From JBCCGI01 sp039029355 (GTDB taxonomy: Bacteria > Planctomycetota > UBA1135 > GCA-002686595): a stretch of 64,000 nucleotides of DNA. The position numbers and the translations under genes were made by a program. Below the pieces are notes generated by a model, which did not search any database, was not told the DNA's origin, and saw nothing but the letters and a program-made list of their open reading frames with translations. The stretch lies in contig JBCCGI010000040.1 in assembly GCA_039029355.1 (NCBI GenBank), positions 3,752 to 67,751 of the forward strand, given 5' to 3'. Shown here one piece after another: positions 52,662-60,964 of this stretch; positions within the stretch are counted from its first letter, which is position 1, and every line of letters begins with the position of its first letter.

Positions 52662-53501
52662 CTAAAAGCCGTAGAACTCGGCGATCGTCCCGCCGACGGC
52701 CTCGATCGCGGTGAGCTGCGAGCCCGCGTACTCGGTCCACTCGTCCAGGACTCCGTCGCCATCCTGGTCGACGAGCACCAGCGCCCCATCGTCGTCGTGG
52801 GCGAAGTTGCAGTGGTACTGGTAGACGTACTCTCCGTCTTGGTTGACCCCGCCCCACCAGCCGACGTAGCTCTCAAGCGCGAGCGAAGGCGCCTGCTCGG
52901 TCGTGACGAGCACCGAGATGTTGCCGCTGCTCGCGTCCACGCGGCGCAGTTCGCGCGCCCCGTCGAACTGCAGGAAGGCGGCGTCCCGTAGACCGTTGAC
53001 GGGGTTCAGCATGCGCACGAAGCCGAGCTCGCCGGCCGGCTGATCATAGAGAACCGTCCTCTGCACGGGCGTCGTCGTCGCCGGGCCGGGCAGCGCGGCA
53101 AGCGCCAGATCCCAACGTTCGATCACCGTACGCCCGTTGGACGGACGCTTCCCGGCGACGAGCAGGCTCTGCCCATCCACGAGCCGCTTGTCGCTCACGC
53201 GCGACGCTGCGGTGGGCCAGAAATCGAGGTCGAAGCGCTCGTTCTCATGCAGACGCTCCCCCCCCGCTCCGTCGAAGGACCAGGCGATCTCGAGCTGCTT
53301 TTCGATCGTGTCGATTCGAACAAGGCCGACGAGGGCCTGGCCGACAAAGGCGGTCGGCCGCACCTGCGTTTGGCGTGGCCACGCGGCTGGAGGAGCACGA
53401 TGTACGGTCGCGATGTTGAACGGGACTACAGGCCTCGCGCGTTTGCGTTTACCGATGAAGTCGAAGAGTAAGACACAGCGCGGGCTGCGGCCGAGCCCCA
53501 T
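52662..53501 (-). CDS. hypothetical protein, possibly surface-related
   Basis: 279 residues, family unknown. The start is uncertain: ATG at 53501 has no ribosome site, and the first 45 residues (MGLGRSPRCVLLFDFIGKRK) do not make a clean signal peptide. The rest is beta-rich: VDGQSLLVAGKRPSNGRTVI, QPAGELGFVRMLNPVNGLRD, LQFDGARELRRVDASSGNIS, GGVNQDGEYVYQYHCNFAHD. Near the C-terminus comes a calcium-loop-like DQDGDGVLDEWTEY. Coding bias looks genuine, but the flanks carry the MITE and non-coding sequence, so it could be a remnant missing its true N-terminus. Confidence 0.55.
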   Translation of the reverse strand: MGLGRSPRCVLLFDFIGKRKRARPVVPFNIATVHRAPPAAWPRQTQVRPTAFVGQALVGLVRIDTIEKQLEIAWSFDGAGGERLHENERFDLDFWPTAASRVSDKRLVDGQSLLVAGKRPSNGRTVIERWDLALAALPGPATTTPVQRTVLYDQPAGELGFVRMLNPVNGLRDAAFLQFDGARELRRVDASSGNISVLVTTEQAPSLALESYVGWWGGVNQDGEYVYQYHCNFAHDDDGALVLVDQDGDGVLDEWTEYAGSQLTAIEAVGGTIAEFYGF

Positions 53502-53583
53502 CCGCTAGCGAGATCCCTCGCTGCTCAAGCCCCGCTGCATAGCCGGCGTCGCCGGCCGCGGACGCATTGCCGCTGCGGCGGTA

Positions 53584-54531
53584 CTACCGCACGGACGCCG
53601 CGTGCAGCGCGTCGATCGCGCCGAACAGCACCTCGGCCGTGCGCGACGGAAGCGCCGCGCACCAGCTCTTCTCCCAGTGCGGGTTGGTCGCGTAGTAGGC
53701 GCCGTCGCCGGTCGGCACGCCGATCCAGAGCGCCGCGCGCTCGTCGCCCTCGAGGTCGAGCTCGAGCAGCGTTTCAGGCGGGCTTCCGAAGCCGTTCTTC
53801 GGCTCGATGCGGGCGTCGATGAGGTCGGTGAACACCAGCGTCGAGGCGACCTGTAGCACGCGCTCGACCAGGTTCTTCGGCACGGTCTTGTCCGGGTCGT
53901 TGAGCACGCGCCAGCCGTCCGCTCCGCGCAGCAGGTCGAGGAAGATGCGGCCGCCCTCGTGCGAGATCGCGACGCCGCGCACCTCGACCGGGTCGAAGCG
54001 CACGAGCTGGGCGTCGAGCCAGGCCCCGGGGTCGGTGCCCACGGGCTGCAGCCCCGAGGCGCGGAAGACCTCGTCGCCCTCCGCGAGGCGCACGTTGCTG
54101 CCGGTCGCGAGGCCCGCGGGGGCGCCCTGCACCAGCTCGGCGAGCAGCTCGCCCGCTCCGCCGTAGAAGGCGAGCCGCACGCCCGCCGTCCCCACGCCGT
54201 GGGCGTCGAAGGACGACGGCTCGGAGCCGACGCGGTCGGAGCGCGGCACCGCGGCGACGCGCGCGAGGAGCTCGTCGACGGCGTAGCCGTAGGCGCCGAA
54301 GCCGTCACGGGACGGCAGGGTCCACGGCTCTTCGGGGCCGCCGCGCAGCAGCTCGAGCGCCGCGGCGCCCGGGGGCGTCAGGACCACGCGCTCGACCCGC
54401 GCGGGCTCGAAGCCGGTGAGGAGCGGGCCGGCGTCCTGCACCTGCTGCTCGTCGCGCTCCAACGCCACGCTGGCGAAGGCGAGCCCCGAGAACACCAGCA
54501 GCAGGACGACGTTGCGGGGATGGAGCCTCAT
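53584..54531 (-). CDS. DUF4340-type accessory protein of a Gld-like ABC system
   Basis: 315 residues. ATG at 54531 overlaps the stop of the GldG-like gene (ATGA). One N-terminal anchor (VVLLLVFSGLAFASVAL), the rest extracytoplasmic: repeated units with PARVERVVLTPPGAAALELL, PWTLPSRDGFGAYGYAVDEL and FDPVEVRGVAISHEGGRIFL, as in DUF4340 proteins that accompany GldA/F/G transporters. Last of four coupled genes. Its role is unknown but should be tied to the transporter, probably in its outer part. Confidence 0.85.
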   Translation of the reverse strand: MRLHPRNVVLLLVFSGLAFASVALERDEQQVQDAGPLLTGFEPARVERVVLTPPGAAALELLRGGPEEPWTLPSRDGFGAYGYAVDELLARVAAVPRSDRVGSEPSSFDAHGVGTAGVRLAFYGGAGELLAELVQGAPAGLATGSNVRLAEGDEVFRASGLQPVGTDPGAWLDAQLVRFDPVEVRGVAISHEGGRIFLDLLRGADGWRVLNDPDKTVPKNLVERVLQVASTLVFTDLIDARIEPKNGFGSPPETLLELDLEGDERAALWIGVPTGDGAYYATNPHWEKSWCAALPSRTAEVLFGAIDALHAASVR

Positions 54532-56288
54532 GCGGTGCCTCCGCGGTTGAGCAGGAACCGACCGCCGAACGCGAGGCCGACGGCCAAGAGGAGCGACGCG
54601 CCGGTGGCGGTCGCCATGAAGAGCCAGCGCCGGCGCTCGGCCGCGGCTTCCGCCTCGGCGAGCAGCTTCGGATCGACGCCCTCGAGCGCCAGCGCGCCGG
54701 AGCCCTCCAGGGTCGGCAGGCCGCGGCGCTCCTTCTCCTCCGCCAAAAGATCGACGATGCGCCGCTCGCGCGGTCGCTTCGCGCGCAGGGCGATCAGCTC
54801 GTCCTCGAGGCAGAGCCAGTCGACCAGGTTCTCGAAGAGCAGCTGGTTGCGCGCGGTGAAGAACTTGCCGTCGCTCGCCCAGTCGGCGTCGCCGAGCACC
54901 ACCACGGTGCCGCCCTCGCCGCCGGTGAGCACGTCCTCGTCGGTGAGGGTGATCTCGCGCGCCGGGGGCTCGCGGCCCTCCTCGAGCGCGCGCCGCACGG
55001 CGTCGCTCCACAGCGACTCGGCGATCGCGTCGCGCGCCGCCGGGGCGCCGCTGGCGAAGGCCGACGGAAAGCGGCCTGCGACCGCGACCGCCAGGTCGAG
55101 CGGCCGGCCCGGCTCGGTGGCGAGCAGCTCGACGCCGCGCGTGTTCAGGCCCTCGCCGCGGGTCTCCAAGGCCTCGCCCGCGTCGACCGGCCAGGAGTCC
55201 TCGGAGCTGCGCACGAGCGAGGTGTGTGCGAGGCCTTCGACCGCGCTCGTCGCCAGCGGGTGCACCCAGAAGAAGTCCGCCCCCGGCAGCTGCCCGGTCA
55301 CCGGCACCTCGGGCTCCATACCGCCCTCGCCGACGTTGACCCAGAACGGATACTGCGAGCGCCCCACGCCCGAGATCGAGAGCCAGTTGGCCTCCTGGTC
55401 CCAGGCGAGCTCGGGCGTGACCTCGACGCCCCAGGCGGCGAGCATGCTCTCCAGGCCGCTCTCGACCAGCGCCGCCTGCAGCGCGTTCAGGTCGATGCGC
55501 ACGCGCTCTAGACACAGGAGCAAGCGCCCGCCGCGCTGGACGAACTGATCGAGCGCGAACGCGGCGCGCGGGTGCAGCCCGGTCGGGCGCGCGACGACGA
55601 CGAGCTGCACGTCGTCGGGCACGGCGCTGCCGTCGGCGAGGCCGACCAGCTCGCGCACGCGGTAGCGCCCGGACAGCAGCCGGCGAGCCTCGCCGAAGTC
55701 GTCGACCGACTCGGCGCTGCCCGCGCCGGCCAGGAAGCCGACCGAGATCTCGCGCTCGCGCACCAGGACCGACAGCTCGGCCAGGAAGGCGTAGGAGAAG
55801 GACTGCGGCAGCACGAAGGGCAGCACCGCCTCGCGGCCGCGGTAGCGCAGCAGGAGGCCGAGGAAGACCTCCTGGGTCAGCTCGGACGTGCCCTGCACCG
55901 CGCGCAGCGGCACGGGCTCGATGCCGTAGCGCTGGGCCTCCAGGCGCACCTCCGACGAGCCGTTGGGGTCGGCGAAGACGACCTCCATGCGGCCGCGCGC
56001 CGCGTCCTCGTACTCGCGCAGCTGGTCCAGCAGGCGGCTCTTGGCGAGCTGAACCGGTCCGTGCTTCACGTCGCCGGTGAAGAAGGCCTTCACCTGCAGC
56101 AGGTCCTCGAGTGAGCCCAGCATCTCGTCCGCCACCGGGCTCGGCGCGAACAGCTGCTCCTCGGAGAGATCCAGCCGCAGGCGCAGGTGGTCCTTGGCGA
56201 GCCGGTTGCCGAGCACCACCGCACCCACGAGCAGGAGCGCCGTCAGCCAGGCGTTGAAGAGCCACTCGCGCCGCGATCGAATCCGCAT
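54528..56288 (-). CDS. GldG-like ABC-transporter-associated protein
   Basis: 586 residues. Two membrane spans, at about 12-30 (WLTALLLVGAVVLG) and near the C-terminus (WLFMATATGASLLLAVGLAF), enclose a large outer region of the ABC_transp_aux/GldG type: DLSEEQLFAPSPVADEMLGS, LREYEDAARGRMEVVFADPN, REREISVGFLAGAGSAESVD, VQLVVVARPTGLHPRAAFAL, FVQRGGRLLLCLERVRIDLN. These proteins sit with GldA/GldF in gliding or export systems. It follows the permease by 10 nt. Gliding itself is not implied outside Bacteroidetes. Confidence 0.9.
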   Translation of the reverse strand: MRIRSRREWLFNAWLTALLLVGAVVLGNRLAKDHLRLRLDLSEEQLFAPSPVADEMLGSLEDLLQVKAFFTGDVKHGPVQLAKSRLLDQLREYEDAARGRMEVVFADPNGSSEVRLEAQRYGIEPVPLRAVQGTSELTQEVFLGLLLRYRGREAVLPFVLPQSFSYAFLAELSVLVREREISVGFLAGAGSAESVDDFGEARRLLSGRYRVRELVGLADGSAVPDDVQLVVVARPTGLHPRAAFALDQFVQRGGRLLLCLERVRIDLNALQAALVESGLESMLAAWGVEVTPELAWDQEANWLSISGVGRSQYPFWVNVGEGGMEPEVPVTGQLPGADFFWVHPLATSAVEGLAHTSLVRSSEDSWPVDAGEALETRGEGLNTRGVELLATEPGRPLDLAVAVAGRFPSAFASGAPAARDAIAESLWSDAVRRALEEGREPPAREITLTDEDVLTGGEGGTVVVLGDADWASDGKFFTARNQLLFENLVDWLCLEDELIALRAKRPRERRIVDLLAEEKERRGLPTLEGSGALALEGVDPKLLAEAEAAAERRRWLFMATATGASLLLAVGLAFGGRFLLNRGGTA

Positions 56289-56298
56289 CGAAGTCCCG

Positions 56299-57048
56299 CT
56301 AGCGCCAGCGGCGCCCCTCCACGACCGCGATGTTGAGGTAGAGCCCGAGCAGCACCAGGAGCCCGTGGTAGAGCGCGTCGCGACCGTCGAGGACGCCGCG
56401 CGTCACCGTGTCGAGGTAGTGCACCGGCGGGCTCGCGTACCAGGCGGCCTCGGCCAGGCCGGGCGGCAGCGCGCGCACGAACAGGCTCAGGCTCCAGAGG
56501 AGCACGAGCAGGCCGGCGGACAGCAGGAAGGCGACCAGCTCCTCCTGCGCGAGCGCGCTCGCGCAGAGGCCGATCGCGATGCACCCGCCGGCGAGCAGCG
56601 CGGCGCCGGCGACACCGCTCGCGACGGCGCCCCAGTCGAGCGGCCCGAGCCGGTCGACGACCAGCGCCAGCGGCAGCGCCGCCAGCAGCACCAGGGCCAC
56701 CGCCAGCGTCCAGGCGGCGAGGAACTTGCCGAGCACCGCCTCGCCCGGGCGCACGGGGTGGGTCAGGAGGAGCTCCTCGGTGCCGCTGCGGCGCTCGGCG
56801 GCCCAGGCGCCCATCGTCAGCGCCGGCGCGAGCAGCGCGAAGAACAGCGGCAGCCAGCTGAAGAAGGCCTGCAGCGACGCGGTGCGGCCCTCCCAAAAGC
56901 CCGGCGCGCGGCGGTCGCCGACCGGGAAGCCGAGGAAGAAGAAGCCGGCGTGCAGACCGACCACGAACAGCATCGCGGCGACCAGCGCCACCGGCGAGTC
57001 GAGCGTGCCGCCGAGCTCGCGGCGGAAGATGGCGTGGACGCGGCTCAC
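56299..57048 (-). CDS. ABC-2 type permease, GldF-like
   Basis: 249 residues, six hydrophobic segments typical of ABC-2 permeases (SPVALVAAMLFVVGLHAGFF, WLPLFFALLAPALTMGAWAA, LAAWTLAVALVLLAALPLAL and others). The signature AERRSGTEELLLTHPVRPGE appears in the second loop, as in GldF/NosY relatives. GTG start at 57048 overlaps the ATPase stop (GTGA). Pairs with the ATPase upstream to make the membrane part of the transporter. Substrate unknown. Confidence 0.92.
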   Translation of the reverse strand: MSRVHAIFRRELGGTLDSPVALVAAMLFVVGLHAGFFFLGFPVGDRRAPGFWEGRTASLQAFFSWLPLFFALLAPALTMGAWAAERRSGTEELLLTHPVRPGEAVLGKFLAAWTLAVALVLLAALPLALVVDRLGPLDWGAVASGVAGAALLAGGCIAIGLCASALAQEELVAFLLSAGLLVLLWSLSLFVRALPPGLAEAAWYASPPVHYLDTVTRGVLDGRDALYHGLLVLLGLYLNIAVVEGRRWR

Positions 57049-58001
57049 GGGCGTTCCTCCTCGGCCACCGCCGCCGCGGGCTGCGTGCGGCGCAGGAAGA
57101 CCTGCTCGAGGCTGGGGAGCTCGTGGCGCAGCTCGACCAGCGTCCAGCCCTTGGCGCGGGCCAGCTCGCCGACCCGCCGTGCGCAGGCGTGGCGGTCGTC
57201 GACCTCGAGCGCGACGCCGCGGCGGCCCGCGTCGTCGACGCCGGTGCGGCGGGCGGCGGCGACGCCCTCGACCCGCCCGAGCTCGGTCACGGCGTCGTCG
57301 CCGGCGTCCTCGATCGTGACGCGCAGCTCGGCACGCTCGCCGGCGGCGAGGTCGAGCGGCGTCCCGTCGGCGACGACCTTGCCGCCGGCCAGGATCACGA
57401 CCCGGCGGCAGGTCTCCTGCACCTCGCTCAGGACGTGCGTGGACAAGAGGATGGTCTTGCGCTCGCCCAGGTCGCGGACCAGCTCGCGCATGCGCGTCAC
57501 CTCGGCCGGGTCGAGCCCGCCGGTCGGCTCGTCGAGGATCAGCACGTCGGGGTCCGAGAGCAGCGCCTGGGCCAGCCCCACGCGCTGGCGGTAGCCCTTC
57601 GAGAGCGTCCCGATGCGCTGGCGCGCGCGCCCCTCGAGGCCGCAGTCGCCGATCACGCGGGCGATCGCGGCGCGGCGCTCGGAGCGGCCGAGGCCGCGGA
57701 TGCGGCCGACGAAGTCGAGGTAGAGCTCGACCCGCATGCGCCGGTAGAGCGGCGTGCTCTCGGGCAGGTAGCCGACGGCGCGGCGGGTCTCCAGGTCCTC
57801 GGGATGCACCGCGCGGCCGCCGATCGCGAGCGTCCCGGCGTCGGGGAAGAGGTAGCCCGCCAGGCACCGCATGGTGGTCGACTTGCCCGCGCCGTTGGGG
57901 CCCAGGAAGCCCACCACCTCGCCGCGCTCGACCGAGAACGTGACGCCGTCGACGGCGCGCAGCTCTCCGTAGCGCTTCTCCAGGGCTTCGACGCGGATCA
58001 T
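57045..58001 (-). CDS. ABC transporter ATP-binding protein, GldA-like
   Basis: 318 residues. Walker A GPNGAGKST (34-42), Q-loop equivalent in VGYLPESTPLYRRMRV, signature LSKGYRQRVGLAQALL, Walker B DVLILDEPTGGLDP, and H-loop STHVLSE. The extra C-terminal domain of about 90 residues is common in ABC-2 exporters of the GldA/NatA group. ATG at 58001. First gene of a four-gene operon (ATPase, permease, GldG-like, DUF4340-like) in which every junction overlaps or nearly touches. Its promoter region contains the 32-bp palindrome 88 bp upstream. Confidence 0.93.
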   Translation of the reverse strand: MIRVEALEKRYGELRAVDGVTFSVERGEVVGFLGPNGAGKSTTMRCLAGYLFPDAGTLAIGGRAVHPEDLETRRAVGYLPESTPLYRRMRVELYLDFVGRIRGLGRSERRAAIARVIGDCGLEGRARQRIGTLSKGYRQRVGLAQALLSDPDVLILDEPTGGLDPAEVTRMRELVRDLGERKTILLSTHVLSEVQETCRRVVILAGGKVVADGTPLDLAAGERAELRVTIEDAGDDAVTELGRVEGVAAARRTGVDDAGRRGVALEVDDRHACARRVGELARAKGWTLVELRHELPSLEQVFLRRTQPAAAVAEEERP

Positions 58002-58088
58002 GGGGGCGAACAGGATGCCGATTGGACGGCTGGGACACTAGGCCCATCGACCGCCGCGGTTGCGCTCTGGGCCCGGGCTAGCCGCCGC

Positions 58089-58120
58089 CCGTGACGAATC
58101 TCGGCCGAGATTCGTCACGG
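58089..58120. promoter_or_regulatory. perfect 32-bp palindrome in a divergent promoter region
   Basis: CCGTGACGAATCTCGG followed directly by its exact complement. It sits in the 140-bp spacer between the ABC operon (minus, starts 58001) and the small molybdopterin-fold gene (plus, starts 58142), 21 bp upstream of the latter. No T tract, so an operator for a dimeric regulator or a cruciform is more likely than a terminator. A GTG inside it (58091) could start an alternative, longer protein. Confidence 0.7.
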
Positions 58121-58141
58121 ATGGTGGCTAGAATCCCGCCC

Positions 58142-58588
58142 ATGACCTCCGCCACGACCACCCTCCACGTGGGCGGCGAGTGCGCCGCCCGTGAGCTCGA
58201 GCTCGACGCCGCCGCCCTGGCGGCTGCGCCCGCCCGGTACCAGGTGCCCGACGTGAGCACCCTGGCGCCGGGACGCCGCGGGCGCGCCGTGCGGCTGGGG
58301 GCGCTGGCCGAGCTGGCCGGCGCGGGGCCCGAGGCGCGCCCCGTGCACGTGGCCTCGCTCGACGGCGGCTTCACGGCCAACGTCGATGCTCCCGAGGCGC
58401 TGGCGGGCGGGCTCGTGCTCTACGAGCTGGACGGCGAGCCGCTGCCGGCCAAGTTCGGCGGCCCCTTCCGGCTGCTCGTCGTGGACGAGGGCGGCGAGGG
58501 CGCCGACTGCAGCATCAACGTGAAGTTCCTCGGGCAGGTGCTGTTCCTGCGCGAGCCGGGCTCGCACACGGCGGCCTGCGCGGACTAG
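58142..58588 (+). CDS. small oxidoreductase molybdopterin-binding-fold protein
   Basis: 148 residues, resembling the sulfite-oxidase-type molybdopterin-binding fold: PVHVASLDGGFTANVDAPEA, LVLYELDGEPLPAKFGGPFR, LLVVDEGGEGADCSINVKFL. This matches the second half of that domain (the usual G-x-P-L-RL-v-vP pattern). It is shorter than normal (about 180-250) and has no clear cofactor-ligating Cys in the expected place, so it may not bind molybdenum. No signal peptide. ATG 58142 is chosen; a GTG at 58091 inside the palindrome would add 17 residues. It ends 51 nt from the converging rho gene. Confidence 0.72.
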   Translation: MTSATTTLHVGGECAARELELDAAALAAAPARYQVPDVSTLAPGRRGRAVRLGALAELAGAGPEARPVHVASLDGGFTANVDAPEALAGGLVLYELDGEPLPAKFGGPFRLLVVDEGGEGADCSINVKFLGQVLFLREPGSHTAACAD

Positions 58589-58639
58589 GGCGTCCGGCGC
58601 GCGGGCCCCGGCGGGCCCGCGGCGGCCGACTCGACCGGG

Positions 58640-60547
58640 CTATTCGGCCTCGGGGTCGATCTCGAAGCGCGACAGGAAGTCGTCGGTCTTGGCGACGTCG
58701 TCGAGCTTGGTGATCAGGAGCTCCATCGCCTCGGCGAAGTGCATGCGGTGCAGCACACGGCGCAGGGTGGTGATCAGCTTGAGGCGGCGCGAGCTGATCA
58801 GCTTCTCCTCCTTGCGCGTGCCGGACTTCTCGATATCGATCGCCGGGAAGATGCGCCGGTCGGCGAGCTTGCGCGACAGCACGAGCTCCATGTTGCCGGT
58901 GCCCTTGAACTCCTCGAAGATCACCTTGTCCATCATGCTCCCGGTCTCGATCAGGCAGGTGCCGAGGATCGTGAGGGAGCCGGCGGTTTCGGTGTTGCGA
59001 GCCGAGCCGAAGAACTGCTTGGGCCGCTCGAGGGCGCGCGTGTCGAGGCCGCCCGACATGGTCTTGCCGCTGTTGCCGTGCACGTTGTTGTAGGCGCGGC
59101 CCATGCGGGTGATCGAGTCCATCACGAGGATCACGTCCTCGCCCAGCTCGACCAGGCGCTTGCAGCGGCGCCAGACCGACTCGCAGAGCTCGACGTGGTG
59201 CTTGTGCATCTCGTCGTTGGTGCTGACGAAGACCTGCCCGTTCTTCACCGTGCGCTGCCACTCGGTGGCCTCCTCGGGCCGCTCGTCGACGAGCAGCACC
59301 ATCAGGTGGACCTCGGGGTAGATCTGCTCGACCGCCTGGGCGAAGCGCTGCAGCAGGATCGTCTTGCCCGAGCGCGGCGGCGCGACGATCAGGCCGCGCT
59401 GCCCGCGGCCGACCGGGCAGATCAGATCGACGATGCGCAGCGAGCAGTCGTCGGCTCCGTCCCCCACCGCGTAGTGGAAGTCGGGGTCGATGCTCGTGAG
59501 GCTCTTGAAGTGCGGGAGGTTCTTGAGCTCCTTGGGGTCGCGCCCGTCGATCTCCACCACGTCGAGGAGATCGAACTTGTTCTTGCCCTGGCCGCGGCCG
59601 ACCGGCCCGCGCACCAGCGCGCCGTCGCGGAGCTGGAAGCGCTGCACCAGCCGCGGGGGCACGTGGACGTCCTGCTTGGTCGGTAGCAGCATGCGCTCGG
59701 GGTTGCGCAGCCGGCCGTGGTTGGCCTTCTCCAGGAGGAACATCCCGGTCGTCTCGCGCGCCTCGGCGGGCACACGCTCGCGCTGCTGGCGCTGGCCGCC
59801 GCCTTGCTGGCGCTGGCCGCCGCCCTGCTGGGGCTGACCGCCACCCTGGCCGCCTTGGCCGTCTTGGTTTTGGCCGCGGCGTCCGCGCCGGCGCCGGCGC
59901 TTCTGCCAGCGCTTGCGGCGCTCGCCGCCGTCGCCGCCATCGCCGCCCAGGCGCTCTCCGCCGTGGCGCTCTCCGCCGTGGCGCTCTCCGCCTTGGCGCT
60001 CTCCGCCTGGGCGCTCTCCGCCTTGGCGCTCTCCGCCCTGCCGCTCGCCGCCCCGGTCGCGCGAGCGCGACTCCTCGCGTTGACGCGGCTCCTCGGAAGC
60101 GGCCTCTTCGGCACGCGGCGCCGCGTCGGCGGCGGGCTTGGGCGCGGGCGCCTCGGAGGGCGCCGACTCGGCCTTCGCCCGGCTCGCGCGCGGCGCCTTG
60201 GCCGGCGCTTCGTCGTCGTCCTTCGACGCGGCCTTGGCCTTGCTCGTCTTCGCGACACTCGCCTTCGACTTGGCCGTGCCGGCCTTCGAGGTCGCCTTCT
60301 TGCGGGTGGTCTTTTTCGCGGCGGGCGCGGGGCTCTCCTCGTCGCCGGACGCCTTGCTCTTGGTCGCCTTGGCCTTGCTGGCTTTGGTCGCCTTCGCGGC
60401 CTTCGCGGCCTTCGTGGCCTTGGCCTTCTTCGCGGCGCGCTTTTTCTTCGGCTTGGCGCCGTCCACGGCCGTCGACGAGTCGACGCCTTCGATCGCGCCG
60501 AAGGGCAGGCCCTCGGCCCTGGGATTCGAGTCTTTCCTGGAAGCCAT
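58640..60547 (-). CDS. rho: transcription termination factor Rho with long basic disordered N-terminus
   Basis: 635 residues against about 420 in E. coli. Residues 1-250 are low complexity: Ala/Lys repeats (KKKRAAKKAKATKAAKAAKA), then GGERQ-type pentads and QQGGGQ runs. The Rho core starts at about 255 (MFLLEKANHGRLRNPERMLL), with the primary RNA-binding domain, Walker A VAPPRSGKT, the Q/R loops (LLVDERPEEATEWQRTV) and the conserved VILVMDSITRMGRAYN and SGGLDTRALERPKQFFGSARN. ATG at 60547 with GAAGGAA upstream. Hexameric ATP-driven RNA translocase that ends transcription and adjusts operon polarity. The extension probably gives extra RNA binding, as in Actinobacteria and planctomycetes. Confidence 0.96.
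   Translation of the reverse strand: MASRKDSNPRAEGLPFGAIEGVDSSTAVDGAKPKKKRAAKKAKATKAAKAAKATKASKAKATKSKASGDEESPAPAAKKTTRKKATSKAGTAKSKASVAKTSKAKAASKDDDEAPAKAPRASRAKAESAPSEAPAPKPAADAAPRAEEAASEEPRQREESRSRDRGGERQGGERQGGERPGGERQGGERHGGERHGGERLGGDGGDGGERRKRWQKRRRRRGRRGQNQDGQGGQGGGQPQQGGGQRQQGGGQRQQRERVPAEARETTGMFLLEKANHGRLRNPERMLLPTKQDVHVPPRLVQRFQLRDGALVRGPVGRGQGKNKFDLLDVVEIDGRDPKELKNLPHFKSLTSIDPDFHYAVGDGADDCSLRIVDLICPVGRGQRGLIVAPPRSGKTILLQRFAQAVEQIYPEVHLMVLLVDERPEEATEWQRTVKNGQVFVSTNDEMHKHHVELCESVWRRCKRLVELGEDVILVMDSITRMGRAYNNVHGNSGKTMSGGLDTRALERPKQFFGSARNTETAGSLTILGTCLIETGSMMDKVIFEEFKGTGNMELVLSRKLADRRIFPAIDIEKSGTRKEEKLISSRRLKLITTLRRVLHRMHFAEAMELLITKLDDVAKTDDFLSRFEIDPEAE
59951..60055 (-). repeat. 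15-bp tandem repeats inside rho
   Basis: Seven tandem 15-bp units of GCGCTCTCCGCCNTG type (plus strand), encoding pentads such as GGERQ and GGERH in the disordered N-terminus of Rho. Unit-level mismatches fall mostly in the fifth residue. In-frame gain or loss of units would change the length of the RNA-binding tail without breaking the protein. Confidence 0.9.
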
Positions 60548-60820
60548 CCGGTTCCTTCGAGTTCGAGCTGGACTCCGCGTCGGAGCCCCTCCGGGGTACG
60601 CCAAGCTCGCGTTCCGGGAAGCCCGGCCACGGGGACGAAGCCCCCGCAGGGCGCGCTCCATGTCGCTGGCGCTGGGCGCTCGGGCGAGGCGAGCGCACGA
60701 TGTCGGGCGGCGAGTCTCAGCCCCTGAAAGCGGTCCGCGTGGGACCTGAGCCGAGGAGGTCGTGTCGACCGGGGGGCCGCCTTGACTTCCCAAATCCTGC
60801 CGGATCGAGGGCCAGGGCGA

Positions 60821-60853
60821 AACAGGAAAACGGGAAACCCGGATGCGTCCGGG
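60821..60853 (-). terminator. hairpin with U-rich tail in the rho leader (attenuator candidate)
   Basis: Minus-strand CCCGGA-CGCA-TCCGGG (60853-60838) followed by TTTCCCGTTTTCCTGTTT. It lies between pyrE (ends 60965) and rho (starts 60547), 274 nt upstream of rho. It could end the pyrE transcript, or, since a promoter-like site lies upstream, attenuate rho. Confidence 0.5.
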
Positions 60854-60903
60854 GATCGGTCCCGCCGAGCGTCCCGCTCCGATGCCGGGCCGCCGCCCCT
60901 CCT

Positions 60904-60932
60904 CTATCGACCACGCCGCCGGCCGGCTCAAC
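60904..60932 (-). promoter_or_regulatory. sigma-70-type promoter candidate for rho
   Basis: Minus-strand TTGAGC (60932-60927), 17 bp, GATAGA (60909-60904). It lies 32 nt past the pyrE stop. If used, it gives a leader of about 350 nt, in which the hairpin at 60821-60853 would be transcribed. The remainder of the 417-bp gap shows no gene. Confidence 0.4.
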
Positions 60933-60964
60933 TCCGGCCGTCAAGAGCTTGCAAAACCCGTCCC

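Noticed and set aside
59951..60055. CRISPR or intergenic repeat
   Set aside because: The 15-bp units are in frame inside rho and encode pentapeptides.
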